The position numbers and the translations under genes were made by a program. Shown one piece after another: positions 1 through 8,250 of a stretch of 64,000 nt of DNA (its first letter is position 1; each line of letters begins with the position of its first letter). The stretch comes from Glycocaulis profundi (GTDB lineage Bacteria; Pseudomonadota; Alphaproteobacteria; Caulobacterales; Maricaulaceae). The stretch covers positions 46,793 through 110,792 of the forward strand of contig VJOU01000012.1 of assembly GCA_007050995.1 (NCBI GenBank), given 5' to 3'. Below the pieces are notes generated by a model. The model made no database searches. It was not told the origin of the DNA and saw only the letters and a program-made list of their open reading frames with translations.

Positions 1-537
1 TGGGACCGCGGGCGCAATTATCGCGGGCGCGACACCTATCAGCGCCGCTCGAACGCCGGGTCGGTGACCGCGGGCGCGGGTCTGGGCGCGGTGGGTGGCG
101 CGCTGCTGGGCAGCGCGGGCCCGGACTGCAACGCCCTGCCCCGCCAGGGCGCGTACGGCTACAGCCAGCACTCCAACGCCCAGTACAACCAGGGCTACGC
201 CCAGCCCTACAGCCATCAGGTCCAGAGCCAGGACTATGGCTGGCAGGGCGACGACTACGGACACCAGGAGCCCTATTACGGCGATCAGGGGTACGCCGAT
301 CAGGGCTACGACCCGTATTACGACGAATACGGGTACGATCAGGGTTATTCCGATCAGCTCGCGGGCGCGCCCGGCGGCTATGATCCCTATCAGGATCAAG
401 GCTATGCGGCCCAGAGCTACGGCTATTCGGCGCCTCAGGCGGTGAGCGGCAACTGCCGCTTCGTGGACACCGCGGGACGCCGCCAGCAGGTCTGCCAGAG
501 CTCGGACGGCATCTGGCGCCCGGTCGGCCAGCACTGA
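1..537 (+). CDS. Glycine-zipper envelope protein with Tyr/Gln/Gly-rich region (5' end outside window)
   Basis: The frame is open from the first base of the window, so the N-terminus, and any signal peptide, is missing. About residues 23-40 of the visible part form a glycine-zipper hairpin (GAGLGAVGGALLGS), the small-residue pattern of YMGG/17-kDa-antigen-type outer-membrane or periplasmic proteins. A roughly 110-residue low-complexity segment follows, built from short QGY, DQGY and DYG units and very rich in Tyr, Gln, Gly and Asp. The last ~30 residues look like a small folded domain with two cysteines (GNCRFVD and QQVCQSSDG) and resemble the C-terminal end of other alphaproteobacterial glycine-zipper proteins. 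Envelope location is inferred from the zipper. The specific role is unknown. A strong terminator follows the stop. Confidence 0.75.
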   Translation, partial: WDRGRNYRGRDTYQRRSNAGSVTAGAGLGAVGGALLGSAGPDCNALPRQGAYGYSQHSNAQYNQGYAQPYSHQVQSQDYGWQGDDYGHQEPYYGDQGYADQGYDPYYDEYGYDQGYSDQLAGAPGGYDPYQDQGYAAQSYGYSAPQAVSGNCRFVDTAGRRQQVCQSSDGIWRPVGQH

Positions 538-565
538 TCCTGTCCAGCGCTGGACCGAAATGAAA

Positions 566-598
566 ACGGCGGACCCGATGGGTCCGCCGTCTTTTTTT
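566..598. terminator. Bidirectional rho-independent terminator
   Basis: A perfect 11-bp stem (ACGGCGGACCC / GGGTCCGCCGT) with a GAT loop is followed by seven T on the plus strand and by TTTTC on the minus strand. It lies between the convergent ends of the glycine-zipper gene and mnhG and probably serves both. Confidence 0.9.
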
Positions 599-618
599 CG
601 TGCCGGAGAGAGGCGCGG

Positions 619-1053
619 CTAGCGCGGCTCTTTCTCCTTGTCGGCAGGATGGGCCTCGATGGCGTTCAGGACGGTCTGCTCCTGCGAGCCCTTGCCCAGC
701 AGGCGCAGCTCCAGCGACTTGGACGCCCGGGGCAGCACGCCCTTGAGCGCGTCGCGGTCCTCGTCCACGTGGAAGTCCGCGCCCGACACGTAGGTGGCCC
801 GGCCCAGCAGGTGGCCCGCCACCGGCAGGGTCGCCAGCAGGAAGACGATGATGGCGATGGCGGTGCCCGTCACGTTGCCGGGAAAGGCCACGGCCACGCC
901 CGCCACCAGCAGGCCCGCGCCCAGCGTGCCCGCCTTGGTGGAGGCGTGCAGCCGCAGGAAGGGATCGCCCAGCCGGAACACGCCGATGGCGGCCATCAGC
1001 AGGAAGAACAGCCCGCCCAGCAGCAGGACGGTCGCGATGATGTCGGCGATCAT
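619..1053 (-). CDS. mnhG: Mrp/Mnh Na+/H+ antiporter subunit G
   Basis: This is the 144-residue small membrane subunit of the multi-subunit cation/proton antiporter. Three hydrophobic segments are visible (about residues 3-27, 42-58 and 62-84). The family signature GVFRLGDPFLRLHASTKAGTLG region lies between the first two. A charged cytoplasmic tail of about 55 residues is longer than in many MnhG proteins. Its ATG overlaps the mnhF stop by 4 bp (ATGA), and it is the last gene of the operon, followed by a terminator. In this family every subunit is usually needed to assemble the active complex in the inner membrane. Confidence 0.95.
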   Translation of the reverse strand: MIADIIATVLLLGGLFFLLMAAIGVFRLGDPFLRLHASTKAGTLGAGLLVAGVAVAFPGNVTGTAIAIIVFLLATLPVAGHLLGRATYVSGADFHVDEDRDALKGVLPRASKSLELRLLGKGSQEQTVLNAIEAHPADKEKEPR

Positions 1054-1322
1054 TGCTCGTTGCCCTTCTTCTCGAGGAACACCGCCAGCGCCACCGTGGC
1101 CACGAAGCCGGTCACAGCCAGGCCCAGGCCGATGTCGATGAACTCCTGCCGCCCGGTGATGAGCGTGGTCAGGGCGGCGGCCGCGACGGCCAGCGCGGTC
1201 ATCATGTCCAGCGCCACGAAGCGGTCCGCGAAGCCCGGCCCGATGATCAGGCGCACGCCGGTCAGGATGATGCCGAGCATCAGGCCGACCAGCAGGTAGA
1301 TGGAGATGGATTCAGCGATCAT
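1050..1322 (-). CDS. mnhF: Mrp/Mnh Na+/H+ antiporter subunit F
   Basis: This 90-residue protein has three predicted membrane helices and the MnhF/PhaF signature GPGFADRFVALDMM near residue 30. It overlaps mnhG by 4 bp downstream and starts 3 bp after the mnhE stop, so it is certainly co-translated with its neighbours. The length is normal for the family. It has no catalytic role of its own that I can assign; it is a small structural subunit of the inner-membrane antiporter complex. Confidence 0.95.
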   Translation of the reverse strand: MIAESISIYLLVGLMLGIILTGVRLIIGPGFADRFVALDMMTALAVAAAALTTLITGRQEFIDIGLGLAVTGFVATVALAVFLEKKGNEQ

Positions 1323-1325
1323 GGC

Positions 1326-1670
1326 TTACCGCTCCGATGCCAGCAGACGGCGTTCGAACGTGGACTTGATGCCTTCGACGGCCCCCGCCTCGTCCTGCAG
1401 GTTCAGGACGTGGATGTAGAGCGTCGACCGGTCGTCGCTGACGTGCAGCGAGGTGGTGCCTGGCGTCAGCGAGATCATGTTCGCCAGCGTGGCGATGTGG
1501 ATGTCGGACTTCAGCTCCAACGGATAGGCGATGATGGCCGGATGGATCGTCGCCTTCGGATTGAGCACCGCCCACGCCACGGAGACGGAGGACTTGAACA
1601 GCTCGATCACGAAGATCACGCCCAGGAACAGCCAGATCGGCAGCTTGGTGATGATGCGGACCGGGTTCAT
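1326..1670 (-). CDS. mnhE: Mrp/Mnh Na+/H+ antiporter subunit E
   Basis: This 114-residue subunit begins with one or two membrane helices (about residues 8-38). A soluble cytoplasmic part follows that contains the family motif MISLTPGTTSLHV. It is shorter than typical MnhE (about 160 residues) because it lacks the extra N-terminal hydrophobic stretch. The ATG at 1670 overlaps the mnhD stop by 4 bp. A start further upstream would run into mnhD and is not needed to explain the family match. Confidence 0.93.
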   Translation of the reverse strand: MNPVRIITKLPIWLFLGVIFVIELFKSSVSVAWAVLNPKATIHPAIIAYPLELKSDIHIATLANMISLTPGTTSLHVSDDRSTLYIHVLNLQDEAGAVEGIKSTFERRLLASER

Positions 1671-3211
1671 TGCTCACCCTCCTCCACGACGGGGTCCGTC
1701 ACGTCTTCGGTCCCCTCGATCACGGCCTGGATCACGCCTTCCGAATACAGCGGCGGGTTCATCAGGATCTCGCCGGCCGCGTCCGCGGTCTCGATCAGGG
1801 GCTGGGGCCACAGGCCGATGGCGGTGGAGACCAGCACCAGACCCGTCACCGGCGCCATCACCACCAGCGGCAGCTTGGGCCGCGCGGCGATGTCCACGCC
1901 CTCGGGGGCGGCCTTCCAGAAGGCCTCCATCCATATCTTGGCGACGCAGTACAGGTTGAGGAAGCCCGCCACCAGCGCAGCGGCGGCCAGCCAGTACGCG
2001 GCCCCGTCCATCGCCGCGCCGATGATCAGCACCTTCGCCCAGAAGCCGGAGAACAGCGGCAGCCCCGCCAGCGACAGCCCGGCGAAGATGAACACGCCCG
2101 CCAGCACCGGATGGCTGCGCACCAGCCCGCCCGCCTGACGCAGGTCGTAGGTGCCGCCCGCGAAGAACACCGCCCCGGCCAGCAGGAACATGGCGCCCTT
2201 CACCACGATGTCGTGGAACAGGTAGAAGATCGACGCGCTCACCGCCTCGGTCGTGCCGATGGCGATGCCCATGAGCAGATAGCCCATCCCTGACATGATC
2301 AGGAAGACCAGCATCCGGCGGATGTCGCTCTGGGCGGCCGCGCACAGCGCGCCGACGAGCATGGTCAGGGCGGCCACGATGGTCAGCACGGTGGTCAGGT
2401 CCGCCGCCTGGGCGCCGAAGATCAGCGTGACGATGCGGATCGTCGCATAGATGCCCACCTTGGTCAGCAGCCCCGCGAAGATCGCCGAGATGGCCGCGGG
2501 CGGCGTGTGGTAGCTGATCGGCAGCCAGAAGAAGAGCGGGAACAGGCCCGCCTTGACCGCCAGGGCCAGCAGGAAGAAGGCCAGCGCCACCGTGATCCCG
2601 GTGCTCGCGCCCAGCTCGGGCAGGATCACGGCCAGGTCGGCGATGTTCAGCGTGCCCGCCGCGCCGTACAGGAAGGCGACGCCCATCAGGAACAGAATGG
2701 TGCCGAACAGGTTCAGGGCGGCGTATTTGACCGCGCCGTCCAGATTCACGCCCCCGCGCCGGACGACCAGCAGGCCGACCGCGCAGACCAGCATCACCTC
2801 GAACCAGACATACATGTTGAACACGTCGCCGGTCAGGAACGAGCCGTTCACGCCAAGAACCAGGCCGTTGAAGAGCGGGAAGAACCCGCCCCGCAGCTCG
2901 TTCATGCCCACGTCGCGGAAGGAGAAGACCGCCACGGCCATCGCCAGGATGGAGGCGGCCAGCACCAGCAGGACCGAGAGCGGGTCGGCGACGATGGAGA
3001 TGCCGAACGGCGCCGCCCAGGCGCCCGGCTGGGTCGCCATGATGCCGTTTTCGCGGACCGCGAGGACCAGCGCGACGGCGCAGGCCAGCAGCGCGGCCAT
3101 GCCGATCACGGTCACCACGCGCTGGGCGGACGGGCGCAGCCAGAACAGGCCGCACAGCGCCGCGGCGGTCAGCGGGACCAGAAGGGGGAGGATGACGAGA
3201 AGATCTGTCAT
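1667..3211 (-). CDS. mnhD: Mrp/Mnh Na+/H+ antiporter subunit D (proton-translocating)
   Basis: This 514-residue polytopic protein belongs to the family of NuoL/M/N-like antiporter modules. The conserved glutamate in WFEVMLV (E138) and the lysine in LAVKAGLFPLFFWLP (K220) correspond to the E137 and K219 shown to be essential in Bacillus MrpD. The proton-antiporter domain spans about residues 125-420, followed by further helices and an acidic C-terminal tail (EEGEQ). It starts 2 bp after the mnhC stop and overlaps mnhE by 4 bp. Together with MnhA it should form the ion-conducting core. Confidence 0.97.
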   Translation of the reverse strand: MTDLLVILPLLVPLTAAALCGLFWLRPSAQRVVTVIGMAALLACAVALVLAVRENGIMATQPGAWAAPFGISIVADPLSVLLVLAASILAMAVAVFSFRDVGMNELRGGFFPLFNGLVLGVNGSFLTGDVFNMYVWFEVMLVCAVGLLVVRRGGVNLDGAVKYAALNLFGTILFLMGVAFLYGAAGTLNIADLAVILPELGASTGITVALAFFLLALAVKAGLFPLFFWLPISYHTPPAAISAIFAGLLTKVGIYATIRIVTLIFGAQAADLTTVLTIVAALTMLVGALCAAAQSDIRRMLVFLIMSGMGYLLMGIAIGTTEAVSASIFYLFHDIVVKGAMFLLAGAVFFAGGTYDLRQAGGLVRSHPVLAGVFIFAGLSLAGLPLFSGFWAKVLIIGAAMDGAAYWLAAAALVAGFLNLYCVAKIWMEAFWKAAPEGVDIAARPKLPLVVMAPVTGLVLVSTAIGLWPQPLIETADAAGEILMNPPLYSEGVIQAVIEGTEDVTDPVVEEGEQ

Positions 3212-3213
3212 GG

Positions 3214-3600
3214 TCAGCGGGTCTCAGCGGGCTCGGAGCCGAAGGGATCGCCCTCGTCGCGGGCCGCGGTCATGGCGTCGGCGTCCAGCGTGCCCAGCGT
3301 GCGGGTGGCCTCATAGGCCAGCACGCAGGCCAGCGCGGTCAGCGAGAAGCCGATCACGATGGCGGTCAGCACCAGCGCCTGGGGCAGCGGGTTGGCCGCG
3401 CCCTCCATCAGGGCGTAGGTCCCCGTGGAGATGATGGCGGGATCGACCGGGCCGAGGCGTCCGGCCAGGAAGATGATCAGGTTCACGCCCGTGGCGACCA
3501 GCGCCAGTCCGAGCATGATCCGGAACACGTTCCGGTCGAGCATCATGTAGACGCCGGCGGCCATGACGGCCCCGACGGTTATGGCGTACAGCAGGATCAC
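3214..3600 (-). CDS. mnhC: Mrp/Mnh Na+/H+ antiporter subunit C (NuoK-like)
   Basis: This 128-residue NuoK-like protein has three helices. Motifs seen are [27 protein letters not shown] and [15 protein letters not shown], the last being the classical MnhC/NuoK helix. A longer reading frame exists upstream, but it is only an Arg-rich shadow of mnhB. The true start is the GTG at 3600, which overlaps the mnhB stop in a GTGA junction. The acidic tail after the last helix is unconserved. It lies in operon order A-B-C-D-E-F-G. Confidence 0.95.
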   Translation of the reverse strand: MILLYAITVGAVMAAGVYMMLDRNVFRIMLGLALVATGVNLIIFLAGRLGPVDPAIISTGTYALMEGAANPLPQALVLTAIVIGFSLTALACVLAYEATRTLGTLDADAMTAARDEGDPFGSEPAETR

Positions 3601-4031
3601 CAGCCGGCCTCCTCTTCGCCCGTGTCGTAAAGACGGAACAGCATCGACAGCACGCCGCCGACCACGACGAAATACACGCCGATGTCGAACAGCAGGGTCG
3701 TGCCAAGATGCAGCTCGACGCCGCCGATCTCGCCGATCCACCACAGATGGGTCAGGAACGACCCGCCCATGCCCATCAGCGGCGGCAGGCCGCTGAGGAT
3801 GGCGCAGACGAGGCCCACGCCGCACAGGACGACCGGGTGGATGATCAGCCAGCGCTGGGCCACGTGGGCGCCGAACGCCATGGTCACCACCGCATAGGCC
3901 GACGCCCCGGCGAGCCCGCCGATGAAACCGCCGCCCGGTTCGTTGTGCCCGCGCAGCAGGATGAAGATCGAGAAGATCAGCATCGCCGCGAAAAACAGGC
4001 GCGTGAGCGCGTGAAGGATCACCGAGTTCAT
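3597..4031 (-). CDS. mnhB: Mrp/Mnh Na+/H+ antiporter subunit B
   Basis: This 144-residue MnhB-domain protein has four hydrophobic helices and the hallmark [17 protein letters not shown] near residue 27. In this window mnhB is a separate gene rather than fused to mnhA, as in the seven-gene (group 1) Mrp operons. Both ends overlap neighbours by 4 bp. The length and motif are normal for the family. Confidence 0.96.
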   Translation of the reverse strand: MNSVILHALTRLFFAAMLIFSIFILLRGHNEPGGGFIGGLAGASAYAVVTMAFGAHVAQRWLIIHPVVLCGVGLVCAILSGLPPLMGMGGSFLTHLWWIGEIGGVELHLGTTLLFDIGVYFVVVGGVLSMLFRLYDTGEEEAGW

Positions 4032-6355
4032 TGGCCGGCCTCCTTTTCGGGGGTTCGGCGGCGCAGCAGCGCCCAGACCGCCAGCGTGGCGAACGCCACC
4101 ACGGCGATCTCGCCCAGCGTGTCCAGCGCCCGGAAGTCCACGAGGATCACGTTGACCACGTTCCGGCCGTGCGCCTCCGCATAGCTGACCTCGCCGAAGT
4201 ATTCGGACAGCCGCGGATCGAAGTTCAGCGCGTTCATGGCCAGGATCGACAGCGTGGTCGCCGCGCCGAAGCCGATGGCCGCGATCGCCGACCGGGGCCG
4301 TTTCTTCAGCGGCCGGTGCAGCGCGCTGCCCAGCGGGATGCGCAGCAGGACCGCGACCAGGATGACCAGGAACAGGGTCTCCACCGTGAACTGGGTGAAG
4401 GCCACGTCCGGCGCGCCGTTGATCAGGAACAGAAGCGCCATGCCGTAGCCGACGATGCCCACGCCGATGATGGTGATCAGCACCGAGCGGGCGAAGGCGG
4501 CCACCGCCACGCCCATCAGCACGAAGATCAGGATCAGGACGGCATAGGGCCGGATCGGCTCGATCAGCGCGGCCTCGATCATCGCGCCCTCGAACCCGAT
4601 AAGGGCGAAGGCGACGCCGACCACCGTGACTCCCACGGTCGCACCGATATAGCTGCGCAGCGTGCCGGTCTGCAGGGGCTTGGCCAGCTTCGGGGCGGCG
4701 ATCTCCACCCCGCCCATGACCTTGTTGTAGCAGAAGTCGGCCAGCATGAAGCGCGGGCGCAGGCTGTCAGGATCGCGGTGCATCCGCGTCCACAGCCAGA
4801 CCAGTCCCAGACCGGCGGCCAGCAGGCCGATGGTCAGCAGAAGGCGGGCGTCGACATGGGGGATGACATAGGCGTCCACCGGCGCGGTCGGCGCGCCGTA
4901 GAGCGCGGCGATGGCCGGCTCCATGACCGGGCCCCACAGCAGGAAGGGCGCGACGCCGAACAGCAGGCCCAGCGCGCCCAGCACCAGCGGCGGCAGGGCC
5001 ATGCCGAAGGATTCGCCGTGATACAGCTTCACCTCGCCATAGGGCGCCTTGAGCCAGAAGGGTTTGAACGCGGCGAGCAGGCCCACCATCGTCATCGCCG
5101 CGGACATGATCAGCGCGCACAGAGTGGCCCACCAGGCCAGCGAGTCGGCGCCGAAGCTGGCGGTGAACAGCAGGTCTTTCGCCTTGTAGCCCAGGAACAG
5201 GGGCAGGCCCGCCATCGAGATCGCGGCCAGCACCGAGGCGATGAAGGTCATCGGCATTTTCCAGCGCAGCCCGCCCAGGCGCGCCAGCTCATACACGTGG
5301 GTGGAGTGGATCACCCCGCCCGCCGCGAAGAACAGGGCGGCCTTGTAGAGCGCGTGCGCGACCAGGAAGCCGATGGTGGCCTTGACCGCGTCCGAGCCGG
5401 GGATGCCCACCAGCACGATCAGCGTGGCCAGCGAGGCGACCGTGGAATAGGCCAGCACCGCCTTGAAGCCGGTCGAGCGCACCGCCTGGACCGAGGCGAT
5501 CAGCATGGTGATGCCGCCGAACACGATCAAGGGCACGTAGAAGATCGGCTCGTTGCCGAACCCGGTGTCGAAGCGGGCGACCAGATAGACGCCCAGCTTC
5601 ACCATGGTCGCCGAGTGCAGATAGGCGCTCGCCGGGGTCGGCGCGGCCATCGCGTTGGGCAGCCAGAAATGGAAGGGGAACTGGGCGGACTTGGTGAAGG
5701 CGCCGATCAGCACCAGCACCACGATCGCCGGGAAGAGCGGGCTCTGGGCGATGTCGCCGGCCTGCGCGGTGATCTCGCTGAGCGAGAACGTGCCCGCCAC
5801 CGAGCCCAGCAGCAGGATGCCGCCCAGCAGCGCCATGCCGCCGCCCGCCGTGACCACCAGCGACTGGAGCGCGGAATCGCGCGCGGCGCGGTCCTCGTGC
5901 TTGAAGCCGATCAGGAAGAAGCTGACCAGGCTGGTCATCTCCCAGAACACGAACAGGACGATGAGGTCGTCGGCCATGACCGTGCCGAGCATGGCGGTCA
6001 TGAACAGGATGATGAAGGCGAGGAACCGGCCCCGGTCCTTGGCCTCCTTGCCGGAGAAATACGTCCCCGCGTAGATCACCACCAGCGTGCCGATGCCCGT
6101 GATGAGCATGGAGAACAGCACCGAGAAGCCATCCAGCCGGAAGCCCAGATTGACGCCGTAGGCGGGTGCCCACTCGATCACCTGCATCACGACGCCGCCA
6201 TCGGCGACCTCAGGCAGGAGCTGGACCAGCGAGATGAACAGGAAGGCGGGGATCAGCGCCAGAAGCCAGCCTGCGGCCTGGCCCGTGAAACGGGCCACAG
6301 GGGCGGCTATGGCGGCGCCGAAGGCCGCTATCAGAACGAACAGCAGGGGGGACAT
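4028..6355 (-). CDS. mnhA: Mrp/Mnh Na+/H+ antiporter subunit A
   Basis: This is the large subunit, 775 residues from the chosen start, related to NuoL with extra C-terminal helices. The essential glutamate and lysine of the antiporter module are visible as E139 in VFWEMTSL and K222 in [14 protein letters not shown]. The C-terminal part, from about residue 600, carries the MrpA-specific domains ([20 protein letters not shown]). I chose ATG 6355 because GGAGG at 6360-6364 sits 4 nt before it; the adjacent ATG 6358 is too close, and an ATG at 6388 lacks a ribosome site. It is the first gene of the seven-gene operon and probably carries the promoter in the 154-bp gap to tlyA. Confidence 0.95.
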   Translation of the reverse strand: MSPLLFVLIAAFGAAIAAPVARFTGQAAGWLLALIPAFLFISLVQLLPEVADGGVVMQVIEWAPAYGVNLGFRLDGFSVLFSMLITGIGTLVVIYAGTYFSGKEAKDRGRFLAFIILFMTAMLGTVMADDLIVLFVFWEMTSLVSFFLIGFKHEDRAARDSALQSLVVTAGGGMALLGGILLLGSVAGTFSLSEITAQAGDIAQSPLFPAIVVLVLIGAFTKSAQFPFHFWLPNAMAAPTPASAYLHSATMVKLGVYLVARFDTGFGNEPIFYVPLIVFGGITMLIASVQAVRSTGFKAVLAYSTVASLATLIVLVGIPGSDAVKATIGFLVAHALYKAALFFAAGGVIHSTHVYELARLGGLRWKMPMTFIASVLAAISMAGLPLFLGYKAKDLLFTASFGADSLAWWATLCALIMSAAMTMVGLLAAFKPFWLKAPYGEVKLYHGESFGMALPPLVLGALGLLFGVAPFLLWGPVMEPAIAALYGAPTAPVDAYVIPHVDARLLLTIGLLAAGLGLVWLWTRMHRDPDSLRPRFMLADFCYNKVMGGVEIAAPKLAKPLQTGTLRSYIGATVGVTVVGVAFALIGFEGAMIEAALIEPIRPYAVLILIFVLMGVAVAAFARSVLITIIGVGIVGYGMALLFLINGAPDVAFTQFTVETLFLVILVAVLLRIPLGSALHRPLKKRPRSAIAAIGFGAATTLSILAMNALNFDPRLSEYFGEVSYAEAHGRNVVNVILVDFRALDTLGEIAVVAFATLAVWALLRRRTPEKEAGQ

Positions 6356-6509
6356 CATGCCTCCGGGCCAATGTCGGATGTCGCACAAACGCGGGAAGTC
6401 GCGCAGGTGTTAAGCAAACGGGCGAACAGACCGTCAACTCTTGTTTTCCACGCTACCACGCCCCACCGGCGCCTCCACGCCTTGTAAACCGTGCGCGATC
6501 ACCGATTTG

Positions 6510-7232
6510 TCATCGCCGCCGCGCGCAGATCAGACGCTCGCGGTTGCCGTCGCCGCCCTGGATCGGGCTCTCGGTGATTCCCTTCACCGACCAGCCCGCG
6601 TCCTCGAGAAACGCGCAGGCGGCGTCGAGCGCGGCCTGCACCGCGGCCTCGTCCTTGACGATCCCGCCCTTGCCGATGGCGGCGCGGCCGACCTGGAACT
6701 GAGGCTTGAACAGCGCGACCAGAACCGCCCCCTCCCCCGCCAGCGACAGAGGCCGGGCGATGACTTTCTCCAGACCAATGAAGCTGGCGTCGCACACGAT
6801 CAGGTCGGGCGCGCCGCCGATCATGGCCGGGGTCAGCGTCCGGGCGTCGGTGGCCTCCAGGCTGAGCACGCGGGGGTCGGCTTTCAGTTTCGGGGCGAGC
6901 TGATCCCGGCCCACGTCCACCGCCGCCACCCGCGCCGCGCCGCGCGCCAGCAGGACTTCGGTGAACCCGCCCGTGGAGCTGCCCACGTCCAGACAGAACA
7001 GCCCCGCCGGGTCCACGCCGAACGCGTCCAGCCCCGCGGCCAGCTTGAGCGCGGCGCGGCTGACCCAGGGATGAGCGGGCTCGGCGGTGACCGCCGCGCC
7101 CTGGGGGATTTTCTGGGACGGCTTGCGCACCGGCTCGCCGTTCACGCGGACCAGACCCGCCGCGATGGCTTCCTGGGCTTTCGCGCGGGTGTCGAAAACG
7201 CCGGTCTCGATCAGATGAAGGTCTGCGCGCAT
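6510..7232 (-). CDS. tlyA: TlyA family rRNA 2'-O-methyltransferase / putative hemolysin
   Basis: The chosen start gives 240 residues. An N-terminal S4 RNA-binding domain (about 1-60, DLHLIETGVFDTRAKAQEAI) is followed by an FtsJ-like SAM methyltransferase domain. The SAM motif LDVGSSTGGFTEVLL is at residues 81-95. K63, D138 and K166 are good candidates for the catalytic K-D-K-E residues of 2'-O-methyltransferases. In mycobacteria TlyA methylates 16S and 23S rRNA (capreomycin sensitivity); that role is family knowledge, not shown here. The ATG at 7232 is chosen because the S4 domain starts there. An AT-rich upstream extension to 7310 looks like leader DNA and includes probable promoter sequence. 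Confidence 0.9.
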   Translation of the reverse strand: MRADLHLIETGVFDTRAKAQEAIAAGLVRVNGEPVRKPSQKIPQGAAVTAEPAHPWVSRAALKLAAGLDAFGVDPAGLFCLDVGSSTGGFTEVLLARGAARVAAVDVGRDQLAPKLKADPRVLSLEATDARTLTPAMIGGAPDLIVCDASFIGLEKVIARPLSLAGEGAVLVALFKPQFQVGRAAIGKGGIVKDEAAVQAALDAACAFLEDAGWSVKGITESPIQGGDGNRERLICARRR

Positions 7233-7431
7233 GGCGGTTTGATTTGCCCCTCCGGGAGCCGATGTCGATTTAATTTGCGGATTCTGCTGAAAAATCCTAC
7301 ATAGCGGCATCGATTGCTGGCCGATGGATTGGTTACGCGTCCTGCGCGCCGCTGAGAAGTCCCTTCACTTCGATATCGATCCCGCGTCGAACCCGGCGCA
7401 CGTTTTACTCTGTCTACAAGGAATTTTTCCC

Positions 7432-7644
7432 ATGGCTACGGGAACTGTGAAGTGGTTCAACACCACCAAAGGCTACGGCTTCATCCAACCTGACGGTGGC
7501 GCGAAGGACGTGTTCGTCCACGCCTCCGCGGTCGAGCGCGCCGGCATGCCGCCGCTGCAAGAAGGTCAGCGGATCTCTTTCGAAGAGACCCGTGACGAGC
7601 GCAGCGGCAAATACTCGGCGACCGACCTCAAAGCGGCCGACTAG
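7432..7644 (+). CDS. Cold-shock domain protein (CspA family)
   Basis: This single OB-fold cold-shock domain has 70 residues, the standard length. The RNA-binding motifs are KGYGFI (13-18) and VFVHASAV (27-34). These proteins bind single-stranded nucleic acid and act as RNA chaperones. An in-frame ATG at 7324 would add 36 unrelated residues, whereas ATG 7432 has AAGGA with 8-9 nt spacing and gives the canonical [10 protein letters not shown] start. The 200-bp gap to tlyA leaves room for a long 5' leader, typical of cold-regulated csp genes, although I cannot tell whether this copy is cold-inducible. A strong terminator follows. Confidence 0.95.
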   Translation: MATGTVKWFNTTKGYGFIQPDGGAKDVFVHASAVERAGMPPLQEGQRISFEETRDERSGKYSATDLKAAD

Positions 7645-7681
7645 AGACCGCATGACCGTCCCCCGGGGCGGTCGCGCAGAC

Positions 7682-7716
7682 AAAAACCCCCGGATCGACG
7701 GATCCGGGGGTTTTTT
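7682..7716. terminator. Bidirectional rho-independent terminator after csp
   Basis: A 10-bp GC stem (CCCCCGGATC / GATCCGGGGG, loop GACG) is flanked by five A on one side and six T on the other. It therefore works for the csp transcript and for the convergent cupin gene. Confidence 0.93.
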
Positions 7717-7735
7717 CGTGCGCGCTCGCGGGGGC

Positions 7736-8191
7736 TCAGAACGGCGTGCCGTCCTTGTGCGCATAGCCCGAGCGGCCGGGCAGGAATTTCATGTCGATGT
7801 CGGAATACTCGCCGTGATCCTCGGGGATGCGCGAGCCGACCACGAGGAACAGCACGGTGTCGTCCGACAGGTTCTTCAGGACATGCCCGTCCTTCACCCC
7901 GGCCGCGAAGCCCGCGCAGTCGCCGGGGCCCAGCACCTGCTCGCCCGCGTCGGTGGCCAGGGTGGGCGCGCCTTCCAGCACATAGACGAACTCGTCCTCC
8001 AGAGCGTGCCAGTGGCGCTGGGACGACCAGACGCCGGGCTCGAGCCTGACGAGATTGACCCCGAACTGGCTCAGCCCGAACGCATCGCCCAGCGCCCGCC
8101 ACGCCCGCGCCCTGCAGGGCGCGTCATGGGGCGGCGGATAGCGCGTGCCGGATGTCTCTTCGATGTCGGCGGCGGGTCTGGCGGCGGTCAT
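7736..8191 (-). CDS. Cupin-domain protein
   Basis: This 151-residue protein has a single cupin barrel. Motif 1 includes H60, H62 and E65/E67 in QRHWHALEDEFVYVLEG. Motif 2 is PGDCAGFAAG followed by H103, and together these could bind one metal. The C-terminal DIDMKFLPGRSGYAHKDGTPF is typical of a widespread group of bacterial cupins of unknown substrate. AGGAG lies 7 nt before the ATG. It is a single-gene unit between the csp terminator and dxs. The enzymatic role cannot be read from the sequence. Confidence 0.88.
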   Translation of the reverse strand: MTAARPAADIEETSGTRYPPPHDAPCRARAWRALGDAFGLSQFGVNLVRLEPGVWSSQRHWHALEDEFVYVLEGAPTLATDAGEQVLGPGDCAGFAAGVKDGHVLKNLSDDTVLFLVVGSRIPEDHGEYSDIDMKFLPGRSGYAHKDGTPF

Positions 8192-8250
8192 GGGCGGCTC
8201 CTTGGGAAGGGGAGCGCGAGGCTACTCCCGCCCGGCCCGCCTCGGAAGCC

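Noticed and set aside
4031..6487. 818-residue plus-strand frame opposite mnhA
   Set aside because: The composition (Gln, His, Arg, Asp, Gly) is that of an antisense shadow, and mnhA has all family residues.
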